NCBI RefSeq assembly: GCF_031143425.1
Contig: NC_090446.1
Coordinates: forward strand, 1,026,057,066-1,026,121,065
Direction of reading: 5' to 3'
DNA length: 64,000 bases
DNA from: Pleurodeles waltl
Taxonomy: Eukaryota > Chordata > Amphibia > Caudata > Salamandridae
The position numbers and the translations under genes were made by a program. Below are positions 33,600 through 44,870 of the stretch, in pieces (within the stretch, counting starts at the first letter, position 1; every line of letters starts with the position of its first letter). A model generated the notes under the pieces. The model was given only the letters and a program-made list of their open reading frames with translations, was not told the origin of the DNA and ran no database searches.

Positions 33600-34467
33600 A
33601 TGGAGCCCCGTTGTGGATCTGGCTTTGCACTCATCCGGCTGAGGTCCCCTCCCTTCCCTTCCCCCTGAGGTGCCTGTTGTATTTCTATCTGATGCCCCTG
33701 CAGTGTTCTCTCCGTTTCTGGACAGGTATCATGTGTGGGCCTCGCCCATGCATTTTGGGCCCAGTGGTCCACGGACATTGAATTGTGCATACCTGCACTA
33801 CTAATCGTGATGTATATATTTGGAATGTGTATATATTTCTGTATATATGAGCTTACTGTATTTTTATTCATTACAATAGTTATACTGATTCCCTTTTGTC
33901 TTTGCATTCTTCCGGGGGGGTTGTAGGTTGTTACTGTGATGTTTGGATATGCATTGGTGTGTGTGTTGTAGTGGGTGAGGTTCGGGTGGGGGTGGGGGTG
34001 TTGCGTGTGTGTGTCCATGACTTTTGCCTCCCCTATGTCATAGGTGCAGTACTCACTGTTGTCTTCGGCGCCGCCGTTGCTGATGTTCGTAGAGGCGCAG
34101 GAAGACAAGCGCAGGGAGTATTTGGAGTTTGGGCTCCATGGTGCGCACCTTCCTCGTGGAGTGTGTTAAGGTGAGCGTTTTACCATTGCAAAAGCTGTTT
34201 CCGCCATGTTTTTATCCACGGTGAATCCGCCCCGGAAAAGGTGGCGGATTGGTAGGTTGTGATACTGTGGGCGGTACTTTGTCTCCCGCCTGTCTGTTGG
34301 CGGTGACCGCCGCGCTGCTTGTCTGTACAGCCGTGGCGGTCGGAGTGTTAAAGTGACTGTCTATGTTGGCGGTTTCCGCCATGGTCATAATTCACTTTTT
34401 TCTCTGGCGGCCTGTTCGCGGTATTACCGCAGCTTTAACACCGTCCGCCACAGTTGTAATGACCCCC
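33600..34467. promoter_or_regulatory. Harbinger right end, GGCGGT-rich
   Basis: No coding region. From about 34,200 to the terminus there are repeated GGCGGT/ACCGCC words, including GGCGGTGACCGCC at about 34,300, GTGGCGGTCGG at about 34,333 and GGCGGTTTCCGCC at about 34,367. The stretch ends in the terminal inverted repeat. Confidence 0.6.
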
Positions 34468-34470
34468 ATA

Positions 34471-37406
34471 ATGTGCTACTGGTGAACAATGAGCAACTAA
34501 TATGCGCAGTGGTGAAACACAAAGTCATTGGTCAAACACAATTAATAGCATCACAAATGCATGGAGATTTTGTGTGCTGAGACCCCCCTTTTTCTCAGGA
34601 CCCATTTGATGGATAACCCCAAAACTTTCTAAGCACAAAGTTGGCAAAATGAGTGTAAAGTTTCATGAAGATTTGTCAAACTGCACCAGTTATTAGCAAA
34701 ATAAGTAGAAGAGTGGTTTTTGTTTTGCCAAAACATTTGGTACCATTTGATGAAGCTTCAGAAACTTTTTCCAAAAAAAGTTCATCCACCTCAGCTCCAT
34801 TCTGAAAGGCTTTGGGGTAATCTGTCAAGGGGGGGGGTTCAAGAAAAAGGGAGGATCCCAATAAGAAGTTTTCCCATGTTAATTACCATAAGAAATTTTC
34901 TGGAGTTTACAGAAAAAAACAAGTGAACAGAATTACACCAAATTTGCCAGAAAGTTATACATTTACTAAGAAAGTGTACTTTTTGTTATTTGGGGTACAT
35001 TTCATCAGCTATTTTAAAGAAATGTTATTTTACAATATAGTGATATCTGAAAGTTTTTACTGGGTGTGATTACTGGGGTACTGCAAATTCAAAAATAGAG
35101 TTTTCTGATTGACCAAGAGTTTTTTTTTTCCCAGTAGTCTATTTGGCAGCAATCTGATGAAAAATGTCCCTGCCGCCATTACGGAACTCTGGAACTTGGT
35201 CCTTGTTCATGAAGGTATGATTAAAATCAAATATAAGGGGGCAATTTAGGAGTGACTTGACCCCTTTGCACTACACTTCCAGGGGGGACCCAGAAGGACC
35301 CTCCATTGAGCCCCCCCAAACAAATCCATGCTACGGGTCCCACTATACTCCTTGCGACCCAAAGCGGACTCCATGAAGCGGTACAGAAACAGTAGTAATG
35401 GAAAACTGCACAAGCTTCACTAAGTGGACTTGGTTTTCTCGTGCTACCACAGGTGATGCTTGAACTGTGGTCCATAGGAGTACCATAATACAAAAAAAAA
35501 ATAGACAAATGACAAAAAAAACAAGGTAAATATGGGGTGGGAGGTTGGCCGGCTCAGCATTGTTTGCCATCTACAAAGAATGGAATGCAGGGACCTGCAG
35601 CCAACCTCACATTGTGCGCAGCCTTGGGGGTAAGACAAACAGTAACTGACCAAAAAAAAAAAGTTATAGTTATGTGTGCTAGCCTAGTCCTGGTCAAAGA
35701 ATCTGAGCTTCAAAAAAGTGACAAGTCTGAAGGCAAAATCTTCACTGAGTAAAGGTGCCAAAGGCATCTGGCTGGTAAGGGATCCTCCACGAGCATGAAA
35801 TTCAAATTTCTGCTGTTCAAAGCTTTCCAGCCAAACATTGACAGCTTCACAGAGACTTTGTCCTGCTGCTATGAAACGTTGTTGAACCTGTTCTCTTTAC
35901 CTGACCCACACTTCAACATGTTAGGCCTTAGCTTGTGCCTAGAGGCCAGCACAGGGCAACTAGATGACCACGGTTGATGCTGGATACTTTTTGGCATTAT
36001 TCTCACACTTAAAATTTAACAATTTATAACTCCGATTTACCTTATTGGATTTTTTGTAATTTTGAGTCATTTTCATTATTAAAATGAAGTCTATTTTTTA
36101 TTGGTTTGGAATCTTTCTTGTGTTGTGTTTTGTCTTTATTACTGTTTTGATACTGCATAAATACTTTACATATTGCCTCTATGTAACGCCTGTCTCCTTT
36201 GTGTCACATTTACCGAGGGATTGAGCTCAGGGTAGTTTAGTGACTTTAAGGGTTCACTCTCACAAGGGTTGTGGTTATTATTTTACATGGATATTCACCT
36301 CCCTCAAGCAATACAGCAATTTCCTACAAGTATAGTTTCCAGTTCTTGGACCAATAGCATAGAGAAGTAGTAATCAACACAATTTAAAGTATCAATCAAT
36401 CAATCTTAGGGATATATAAAGCGCAACAGCTACTCAATGAGTGTCCGGTCGCTGGATAGAAAGCTAATCGAACCTACTGACTGTGTTATTGGTAAGCTAG
36501 CCTAAATAGCCATGTCTTGAGAATTTACTTGAATGCCAGTACATCTTTTGTGTTGCCGAGATGCTAAGGAAGAACATTCCAGTCCCTGGCAGCCAGATAA
36601 TAGAAGGAGCTGCTGCTCCATTTCTTCCTTTTGAATTGTGAATTCATCACCTTCAGGGAGCTAGAAAACCGAGTGACCTTGATGGCTGAATCACGGTATC
36701 TGTCAGTAAACTACTGAGCACCAGAGTGCTAAAAAGTTTGATGCTTCAGTATGAGTCCTTTTAACCTTACTTGTTCCTTGATAGGCAACCAGTGCAACTC
36801 CTACAAGTAAGGGTGGATGTGCACTGTTTTTGAGAGTTTCAGTAGAAGCCACGCTGCAGCATTCTGAACTAACAGGGGTCTCTAAGGAAGATATGCAGAA
36901 AGACCCCTACATAAAAAATGGCGTAGTCTAGCCATGAAGTGAACAGGGTTTGGATCACTGTTTATGCTGTGGCTCTCGGAGAAGATAAACTTACTTAAAA
37001 CTTTCAGAAGTCCAAAGTAAAACCTTACAAACCCAGTCACCTGGGGGCCAAAGGAGACAGAACTGTCAAACTACACCCCCAGATAATGTGCAACGGTGGC
37101 AGGGGCAGGTGGTGGTGGCACACCATTAGGTCAACAGTCGTCAACCCAACTAGCAGGAGGTAGACCGAATCGTTTATTGACAGTAATATTGTTGTCATAA
37201 ACGGGGACATCAAGACCGACAAAACTTGAAAGATTTTAAAGTTGAATAAGGACTAAAAGAATGGGAAAATATTTATATTTCAGGGCAGTTTTATATCATT
37301 TGGTAGATCTTTTACAGTGGTTCTATTTTTGAGAGGGGATTCCATGGCACACTTATTGTATGTCCCGGGGGCACGAGCACCTTCTGGCGTCATCACGTTG
37401 TGTGAC
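34471..37406. other. No gene seen; includes an old dispersed repeat
   Basis: AT-rich sequence with frames under 100 codons and no recognisable domain. ATCAATCAATCAATC near 36,393 opens a stretch to about 36,920 (ATATAAAGCGCAACAG, CATTCCAGTCC, GATAGGCAACCAGTG) that reads like a widespread amphibian/fish dispersed repeat. I cannot assign its class. Confidence 0.4.
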
Positions 37407-37409
37407 TAA

Positions 37410-37477
37410 GGGCCAGATGTAGCAAAGGTTTTTCCCCATTCTGTGTCTATGGGAAAAAGTGTTTGTACATATGGCCC
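37410..37477. mobile_element. 68-bp miniature inverted-repeat element
   Basis: Left end GGGCCAGATGTAGCAAA and right end TTTGTACATATGGCCC are inverted copies. TAA flanks both sides (37,407-37,409 and 37,478-37,480), matching a Harbinger-type 3-bp duplication. The core is CCATTCTGTGTCTATGGG. Confidence 0.7.
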
Positions 37478-37563
37478 TAAGTCTCAAGCGGCTGCGTGTC
37501 ACATATGCTTGGTACACAGTACGCGACACGCAGCTTACTAATTATTTCACAAAAGCAGATTAA

Positions 37564-38620
37564 CCCGAACGCTGCCAGGCTTTTTCCCCCTCAGGTGCCA
37601 GGCCTTTTTTTGGCTATTTGGGGCAGTTCGTGTTTAGGCCCTTATAACTTTTTGTCCACATAAGATACCCACACCAAATTTGCATCCTTTTTTTCCAACA
37701 TCCTAGGGATCCTAGAGGTACCCAGAGTGTGTGGGTTCCCTTGGAGGAGACCAAGAAATTAGCCAAAATACAGCAAAGATTTCATTTTTTTCAAAACAAA
37801 TTGGAAAAAAGCACTGCAGAAGAAGGCTTGTGGTTTTTTCCCCTGAAAATGCCATCAACAAAGGGTTTGCAGTGCTAAAATCACCATCTTCCCAGCTTTC
37901 AGGAACAGGCAGACTTGAATCATAAAACCACTTTTTGCAATGCAATTTTGGCATTTTACTGGGACATAACCCATTTTTAAAATGTTTTGTTCTTTTAGCC
38001 TCCTTCCAGTTAATGACAGAAATGGGTTCGAAACCAATGCTGGATCCCAAAAAAGATAGCCATTTCTGAAAAGCAGACACAATTCTGATTTCACTAAGGG
38101 GTCATTTGAGTAGATCCTACAACATTTTTCTACAGAAAATAACAGCTGAATTAAAAAAATATTGAAATTGGGGTGAAAAAACCACCATTACTCTGTAACT
38201 TTTTCCTGCAATGTCAGATTTTTAAAGCAACATACCGCTACGTTTGCTGGACCCTTCTGGTTGTGGGATGTATAGAGCTTGTAGGTTCAGCAAGAACCCT
38301 AGGTACCCACAGCCAATAAATGAACTGCATCTTATAATGGGTTTTCATTCTATAGCGGGTATTCAGCAATTCATTTGCTGATATATAAAGAGTGAAAAAT
38401 AGGTATCAAGAAAACCTATGTATTTCCAAAATGGGCACAAGATAAAGTGTTGAGAAGCAGTTTTTTTTGCACATCTCTGAATTCCGGGACCCAATATTAG
38501 CATGTGAATTACAGTGCAATTCTCAAATAGATGTATTTTTTACACACTGTCTTACATTTGGAAGGAAGAAATATTGAAAAAGACAAGGGGCAATAACACT
38601 TGTTCTTCTATTCTGTTTTC
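37564..38620 (+). repeat. Left terminal arm of element B
   Basis: Reverse complement of 9,899-10,968 over about 1,050 bp. Shared words include GCTATTTGGGGCAGTTCG, CCTAGGATG near 37,700 (complement) and CAATAACACTTGTT near 38,592. The inner end (CCCCCAAGTCTCC) joins the monomer copies at the same base as in element A. Confidence 0.85.
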
Positions 38621-39860
38621 CCCCAAGTCTCCTGATAAAAATGGTAACTCACTTGTGTGGGTAGGCCTAGTGCTTGCGACAAGGAACGCAACATGACCAC
38701 ATCACATTTTCACATTGCAATCTGAAGTGTTTATTGCAAAGTGCCTAGCTGTGGATTTTAGCCGCTAGTTCAGCCGGCACATAGGGAAATATAGCAAACC
38801 GGTGCATTTTTGAAAACTAGACACATAGGGGAATCCAGGATGGGGTGAGTTTTGGGGCTGTCACCAGGTTCTGTTACCCAGAATCCTTTGCAAACCTCAA
38901 AATATGGTCAAAAAAACACTTTTTCCTCACATTTTGTTGACAGAAAGTTCTGGAATTCGAGGGGAGACACAAATTTCCTTCCACCCAGCATTCCCCCAAG
39001 TCTCCCGATAAAAATGGTACCTCACTTGTGTGGGTAGGCCTAGTGCCGTTGACAGGAAATACCCCAAAACACATTGTTGACACTTCACATTTTCCCAACA
39101 AAACCAACATGTTTTTTGCAAAGTGCCGAGCTGTGGATTTTGGCCTCTAGCTCCTCCGGCACCTAAGGAAACCAAGCAAGCCTGGAGATTTCTGAAAACT
39201 AGACACCTAGGGGAACCCAGGATGGGGGTAACGTGTGGTGCTCTCATCAGGTTCTGTTACCCAGAATCCTTAGCATACCTCACAATTTGGCAAAAAAACA
39301 CTTATTCCTCACATTTCGGTGCTGCAAAATTGTGGAATCTGAGGGGAGCCACAAACGTCCTTCTAAAACAGTGTTTCCCCAGATCTCCTGATAAAAATGG
39401 TACCTCACTTGTGTGGGTAGGTCTAGTGCACGCGACAGGAAATGCCCCAAAACACAATGTGGACACATCAAAATTATCAAATACAAAACTCCCCCATTTT
39501 TGCGGGGGCACCTGCATTTTTGGTCCTGGGCTCAGCAGCCATCTAGGGAAACCTACCAAACCCAAACATTTCTGAAAATGAGACACCTGTGGGAATCCAG
39601 GGAGGTGTGACTTGCGTGGATCCCCTTATGTTTTCCTACCCAGAATCCTCAGCAAACCTCAAATTTAGCTAAATAAAATGACATGTTTCCCACATTTCTG
39701 TGTGAGATCACCGCACCAGCACATATTTCCTCCCACCCAACATTCCCCTCAGTCTCCCGGTAAAAATTATACCTCACTTGTATAGGTGAGCCAAGTGCCT
39801 GTGACAGGGAAGAGCCAAAAAACATGTAAAAAATGAGGGGGAACCAAAATGGGTCCAAAA
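38621..39860. repeat. Diverged 383-bp satellite monomers in element B
   Basis: About three and a third copies of the monomer of the 1-9,898 array, in the opposite orientation. TAAAAATGGTACCTCACTTG-type landmarks lie at 38,637, 39,008, 39,391 and, in degraded form, 39,761, so spacing is 369-383 bp. Shared words include GTGTGGGTAGGCCTAGTGC, AGGTTCTGTTACCCAGAATC and GAAAACTAGACACCTAGGGG. Divergence between monomers is far greater than in the left array. Confidence 0.9.
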
Positions 39861-40004
39861 GGGCAGTTTGAAAAAAAATGTTTTTAGGCTGATAAGTGGG
39901 GCTGATTTTTTTATCAGCATAGAAGCGACAATGCTGGGTGTTAGGAATGTTGTGGATTCCTGTATATCCCGGAAGGTTCCATCACAAAAATGTTGGAAAA
40001 ATGT

Positions 40005-40175
40005 GTGATTTCAAGCAAAGTTGGAGGTTTGCAGGGCATTGTGGGTAAGAAAATGGTGTGGGGTGCATGTGAAGCACACCACCATGGATTCATCCAGATG
40101 TTTAGTTTTCAGATTTGTCTAGGTCTTGTGGATTTTTCTACATGGCAGCATCCCAAAGTCCAAAAAGTGCAACCC
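40005..40175. repeat. Degenerate inverted monomer copy
   Basis: GGAGGTTTGCAGGGCATTGTGGGTAA, split by changes, and GATTCATCCAGATGTTTAGTTTTCAGATTTG match the monomer in the orientation of the 1-9,898 array, opposite to the copies just upstream. Confidence 0.5.
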
Positions 40176-40409
40176 TCACCATTCCAAGTGGGACGATTTT
40201 GTGAGTTAGACAAGTTCTCATGTCCCAAATGTAAAACCAAAACCGAAAATAATCAAATGTCCTCTTGCTTGCCATGGGATAAGATGTTTCAGTATGTGTG
40301 GAAGAGCTAAAAGACTGTTACCCCATTCAGTGGAGGGGGGCATAACCATGCCAATACTGGTTGGTAGCCACCACCCCACTATTTTTTTTAAAATTCCCTG
40401 GCATCTACT

Positions 40410-41400
40410 AGGCTTTCTGCCCCCCCCCCCCCGGGAGTGGGTCAGGGGTAAATGCCTCATCTACCAACCAGTGGGCAGAACAACTTCAGCCCCATTTATT
40501 TGGGACTGGGGTATGGTCATAACCCCACCCTCTTTTTTTGAAAAAAAATCTTCCCTGGTCTTTGGTGGTCTTTCTGCCCCCATTGGAGGCAGATGGCCTT
40601 CCATAAATAGGTTGATCTGCCCCCAATGGGGGCAGATATGGCCAACCGTAATGTGCCCCCATAGGGAGCGATCCTTGACCCCACAAACGAAACACATACG
40701 TACACACACACCAATCCCTGATGCCTAAGTGGTTTCTGCCCCCCCGGGGGCAGATCGGCCTAATAGAAATAGGCTGATCTGCCCCCAAGGGCTTAAAATA
40801 AATTAACCCTTCCAGGGGAGCGGCCCTTGCCTAAGGGGGTCACTCCCCTTGCATGAAATTGGCACAAAAAAAAATCCATGGTGCCTAGTGGTTTCTGCCC
40901 CCCTTTTTGGGCAGAAATGACCTTAGATAAATGTTTCCCCCAGGGGAACGACCCTTGCCTAAGGGGTCGCTCCCCTTGCATGAAATTGATGCAAAAAACA
41001 ACAATCCCTGGGGTCTAGTGGTTTCTGCCCCCCTTGGGGGCAGATTGGCCTAATAAAAATAGGTCGATCTGCCCCCCCAGAGGGCAGAAATGGCCTAAGA
41101 ATATGTTTCCCCCAGGAGAGTGACACTTGCCTAAGGGGTTGCGCCCCACGTCTAAAAAAAATAAAATAAAAATGATCCCTGGTGCCTAGAGGTTTCTGCC
41201 TCCCTGGGAGCATATCAGCCAAATTACAATAGGCCGTTCTGCCCCCAAGGGGGGCAAAAATGGGCTAAAACAAACCAACAAAAAAAAATCCCTGGTGTCT
41301 AGCGGTTTCAATTAGAAAAGGCCAAAACATAATTTGCCCCCACTTGGGAAAGGGTCGCTCCCCTTATGCACAAATAAAAAAAATAAAACAAACTCCAGGG
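40410..41400. repeat. GC-rich subterminal tandem repeats, left set
   Basis: TTTCTGCC recurs at about 40,414, 40,571, 40,733, 40,892, 41,022 and 41,193. Each unit carries CAGAT(C)GGCCTAAT...AGGCTGATCTG-type palindromes (the best is 40,750-40,782) and GCCCTTGCCTAAGGGGTC-type words. Spacing is 130-170 bp. A run of 14 C lies near 40,418. Confidence 0.85.
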
Positions 41401-41935
41401 TGTCTAGTGGGCATTTCTGCTGCGTGATCGCGAAATGCTGAGAGAGACATCAAAGGAAAGGAAAGGAAAGGTGTTTCGTTTCCTTTGATGCCTCTCTCGC
41501 CCCCACTGCTAGAGTATTTCTCCTCTGATCCGTGCTAGAAGCTGAGCTTCCAGCGCAGTGGGGGCAGGCTCTGATGAGGCCAGCGTGCGATCGTGCGCTG
41601 ACGTCATCAGACGACACTGTGGGTCCAGGGGGTCAGGGACAGAAGGGGAAGCGAGTCCACTTCCATCCCAGCCCAAAGGCCCATAGCAGGACGTAATTGT
41701 TCCGTCCTCTGCACCGAGCGGTGCAAACGAGGACGTAACCGTTACGTCTTGGGCACCCGAGGGATTGAGGTGACTTGTGACCTGGGGCATGTGCACAACA
41801 AAGTCTAGTCTTCCTGGTTCTCCTACTGCACCGTTCTTCACCCGGGCCTGCACTTGCTCCTCCTGGTCCTCTTCCCTCATTTTGAGCCTCATGATCCCAT
41901 TCTTCCTAGTACTCCTCATCTAAGATCTTATGCCT
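41400..41935. other. CpG-rich palindromic segment
   Basis: Contains GGAAAGGAAAGGAAAGG, hairpins such as CTAGAAGCTGAGCTTCCAG (near 41,534) and GCACCGAGCGGTGC (near 41,718), and the paired words GGACGTAATTGTTCCGTCC and GAGGACGTAACCGTTACGTC. A 136-codon minus-strand frame (41,509-41,919) has no recognisable domain. It lies between the GC repeats and the transposase and could be a promoter or an older element end. No function can be assigned. Confidence 0.4.
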
Positions 41936-41939
41936 GTCA

Positions 41940-42660
41940 TTCCCCCTCTCTTTCACCTCTTAGGGCTCCTTAAAGTCCTTCTTTGATGGTCCTCTCTTTT
42001 TTTTTAGCTATCCAGGTTCTGGCCCTCTCTTCCTCTTGGTTTTTCTCAGTATCCTTATCTTCCCTCTGTGCGTCCCTGCCTTTTTCCCTCATGTTCATCT
42101 GGTCTTGGCCCTTCTGGTCCAGGTCCTACTGATAGCCTTCTAACTTCTGGTTACCTACTTGTCCTGGCCTTTCTGATCTCCCAGTTTCCAGTTCTCTTGA
42201 TCCTCATGTAGTTGTAGTCTTGTCACCCTAGTCTTGGTGGTGGTTGTCCTGCTCCTCATGGTGGTCTTAGTCCTGATGTTCCTCCTTGCCCTCTTCCGCC
42301 TCCTGATCTTCCTGTTCATCTTCACTCTACTTTTCCTTTACGTCCTTTTAATCCAATTCTTCCTAACAGTCTGGATGGTCCTGCCCCTCCTCGTGATCCT
42401 TCCCCTTTCTTTATGTAACTCATCCTACTCCTGTCTTCCTGAAGGCCTTTGTTCTCCTCCTCCAAGTTTCTGTCCTTTTTTGGTCTTTCTGAACCTGATT
42501 CTTCCTCATTCTTGTCCTCCTTGTTCTGAACTTCCAGTGGTCTTTGTTCTGCTTGCATTGGTTGTCACTGTCCAGGTGTTCCTCCTTGCCCTACTCCTCC
42601 TCATCCTGTTAATCTTTGTCCTGGCTCTGCTGTTCCTCCTGGTCCTAGTTGTCTGATCCT
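41940..42660. repeat. Pyrimidine-rich degenerate repeat
   Basis: Irregular units around CTTCCTCCTGGTCCT/GATGTTCCTCCTTGCCCT. It creates a falsely long hydrophobic frame on the plus strand (42,234-42,656) and a Glu/Lys-rich one on the minus strand. Confidence 0.75.
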
Positions 42661-42890
42661 GCTGGTGGTCATGATGTTCCTAGTTGTTTTGCTAGTCCTG
42701 TACTTCTCTTCCAGGTGATGCAGGTCCTCCTAAAATTCCATATCCCGGCTGCCCTGGTTTTCATCGTGGTCCTTACTCCCTTCTTAGTACTCTCAGTTTT
42801 TCTGATTTTCCACCTAATCTTAATGGCATTCCTCCTCTACCTCATCTCCTTCTCTTGGTCCAGCGTATCAACAACTCATCTTCTTTGTCC

Positions 42891-43180
42891 TTCTTTTCAG
42901 ATACCAATCCCCCTTCCAACTGAAGTCACATAGGTCTGACCTATAAAGAGTAGGAGACTGCGACCTGTCAAAGTCCCTCTCAGAGCCCTGTGCAATATGA
43001 AGAGATCTGTGGACAGATGCCAGTGAGGGGCCTGCTTCTTTTCAGATACCAATCCCCCTTCCAACTGAAGTCACATAGGTCTGACCTATAAAGAGTAGGA
43101 GACTGCGACCTGTCAATGTCCCTCTCAGAGCCCTGTGCAATATGAAGAGATCTGTGGACAGATGCCAGTGAGGGGCCTGC
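42891..43180. repeat. Perfect-register tandem duplication, 2 x 145 bp
   Basis: 42,891-43,035 and 43,036-43,180 both begin TTCTTTTCAGATACCAATCC and end GATGCCAGTGAGGGGCCTGC. The only difference I see is CAAAG versus CAATG, so the duplication is recent compared with its surroundings. Confidence 0.95.
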
Positions 43181-44029
43181 TTTAGAAACACATTTGTACT
43201 TATAGAAAAGGATGAATATGGACAGTTGCAGTGAAGAGGTTCAAATCAGCAGGAGAGTGGCCCTAAACTGCCACCGGGCTGGCCCAAAGCAATATTATCC
43301 ACATCATGTTAATGGGTAGCCTGCCTTCAATTAAGTCTCAGTTTTTTAAACTGATTTTCAATTTGAGGTAGGACCTGTGTTAATGTCTTTTTTTTCCCTT
43401 TTGTCAGAGCTCAGACGTGATCCACTAAAGGCACAGGTGCCCTTCACCAGTGCTGCACTGGCCATCTACCACCTGTGCCATTCCGCTACTGAATATAACC
43501 TCATCTACCCTAAGGTATTGAGAATTCAGACAGCCCTGTCATCAATCCTGCACCCCATCAAATGATCCTTGGGCTTGTTTTAAACCCTTCCAGCTGGAAG
43601 CTTTCCTCAGCCATTGTGGACGTGTGCTGAGGATGACTCCAAACCATCCTTGCACCCACCCATGTTCAGAGGGCAGGCACTACCCTCACGGCCACCCATA
43701 ACATGCCTCCATTGGGTGTGGCAGCAGAAACACTTCTGCTGCCACTCCAAGTCCCCTCCCCCTGGTGACCTGATGACCACATGCTGAAGTCTTCAAACCA
43801 CACCGGGACGCGATGGAAGCCATTTGTTTCTAGTGCATTGGAGGTAAAGGTTTGTTTTTTCTCTGGGGAGGGAAGAGGGAAACTGGGGAAGGAAAGAGTG
43901 GTTCCTTTCTCCTAGTGTTTCTCTGCAGTGCATTCCTGCTTCGTTATCGCAGGGCTGCAATTGCACATCAGGAATGCTACCACTAGCGCTGGGGATTTTA
44001 TTTTCTTACCTGGAGCGGTTCCTTGGGAA

Positions 44030-44640
44030 AGAGTTGTTCCCCTTTATTGGGGCACTTATTTTGGCCATTGTTTGTCCCTTCTGGGGACAGATCAATTATA
44101 TTCTTAGGCCAATCTGTAACCACCTGACGCCACGGATTTATTTATGAACTTGTCTGGCAGTGACCCCTTGGGCAAAGGTCGCTCCCCATTAATGATAGCA
44201 ATATTTTGGCCATTTTCTGCTCCCTGGGGCAGATCAGCCATATTTCTAGGCTAATCTGCTCCAAAGGGGGGCACAAAACCACGAGACACCAGGGATTAGC
44301 TTCCTTGCTCATCGGTGAGTGGCCCCTTGGGCAAGGGTCACTCCCATTAAAATGGGGGCAATACTTTGGCTGATTTCTGACCACCGGAGGCACATTAGCC
44401 ATATTTTAAAGCACATCAGCCCCCAAGAGGGGCATAAAAGCACTAGTCACCAGGGAGTAAGTCATGTGCACATCGGGGAGCAACCCCTTGGGCAAACACC
44501 TAGTTCAACACTCCCCATTATTGGGGCAATATTTTGGCCATTTTCTGTCCCTCTGGGGCCAGATTGGACATGTTTGCAGGTCCATCCACCCCAAAGGGTG
44601 CAGAAAACCACTAGACACCAGGGAACAAGCTTCTGCGTGT
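44030..44640. repeat. GC-rich subterminal repeats, right set (inverted)
   Basis: Three to four units carrying CCCCTTGGGCAAGGGTC, ATATTTTGGCCATTTTCTG and GGCAGATCAGCCATATTTCTAGGCTAATCTGC, split by changes. They are the reverse complement of the units at 40,410-41,400, so the two sets form a nested inverted repeat around the central part of element B. Confidence 0.75.
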
Positions 44641-44644
44641 ATGT

Positions 44645-44870
44645 GAACTGGAGTTTGGCTGACAGTCTGTGTGTACTGTCACTTGGCTGGTTGTGTGTAT
44701 ACTGGCATTTGGCTAGGGGTGTGTGTGGACTGGCATTTGACTGATAGTGTGTTTGAGCTAGGGATTTTGCTGGTGGTATGTGTGGACTGGCTTCTGGTTG
44801 GCGATGTGTATGGCTGGCGTTTGGATGGTGGTGGTGTGTGTGAAGTGGTGTTTGGCTGGGCAAAGCATTT
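44645..44870. repeat. GT-rich minisatellite, left of transposase
   Basis: About 7 irregular units of roughly 30 bp built on GTGTGTGGACTGGCATTTGGCT. Similar units occur at 49,165-49,270 on the other side of the transposase, in the same orientation. Confidence 0.8.

Larger units (their letters stand above)
27526..34467 (+). mobile_element. Complete PIF/Harbinger-type element, 6,942 bp, two Myb-like genes
   Basis: Inverted termini GGGGGTCATTACAAC (27,526) and GTTGTAATGACCCCC (ending 34,467) lie between direct ATA triplets (27,523-27,525 and 34,468-34,470). 3-bp duplications and an accompanying Myb/SANT-like gene are hallmarks of PIF/Harbinger. Contents in order: GGCGGT-rich left end, TATA box, Myb-like gene A, poly-A signal, Myb-like gene B, three minisatellites, GGCGGT-rich right end. 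I searched both strands of the ORFs here for a DDE nuclease of the HARBI1 type and saw none, so the element appears non-autonomous for transposition. Its ends are homologous to the fragment at 17.6 kb, and its gene content matches 55,263-60,723. Confidence 0.88.

Noticed and set aside
33101..34108. 335-codon minus-strand ORF
   Set aside because: Covers the 64-bp minisatellite. The repeated SLSSLYSGWFAH-type peptide is a readout of the array on the strand opposite genes A and B.
42234..42656. 140-codon hydrophobic ORF as a membrane protein
   Set aside because: Pyrimidine-rich degenerate repeat translates to Leu/Val/Phe strings. There is no start context or domain.
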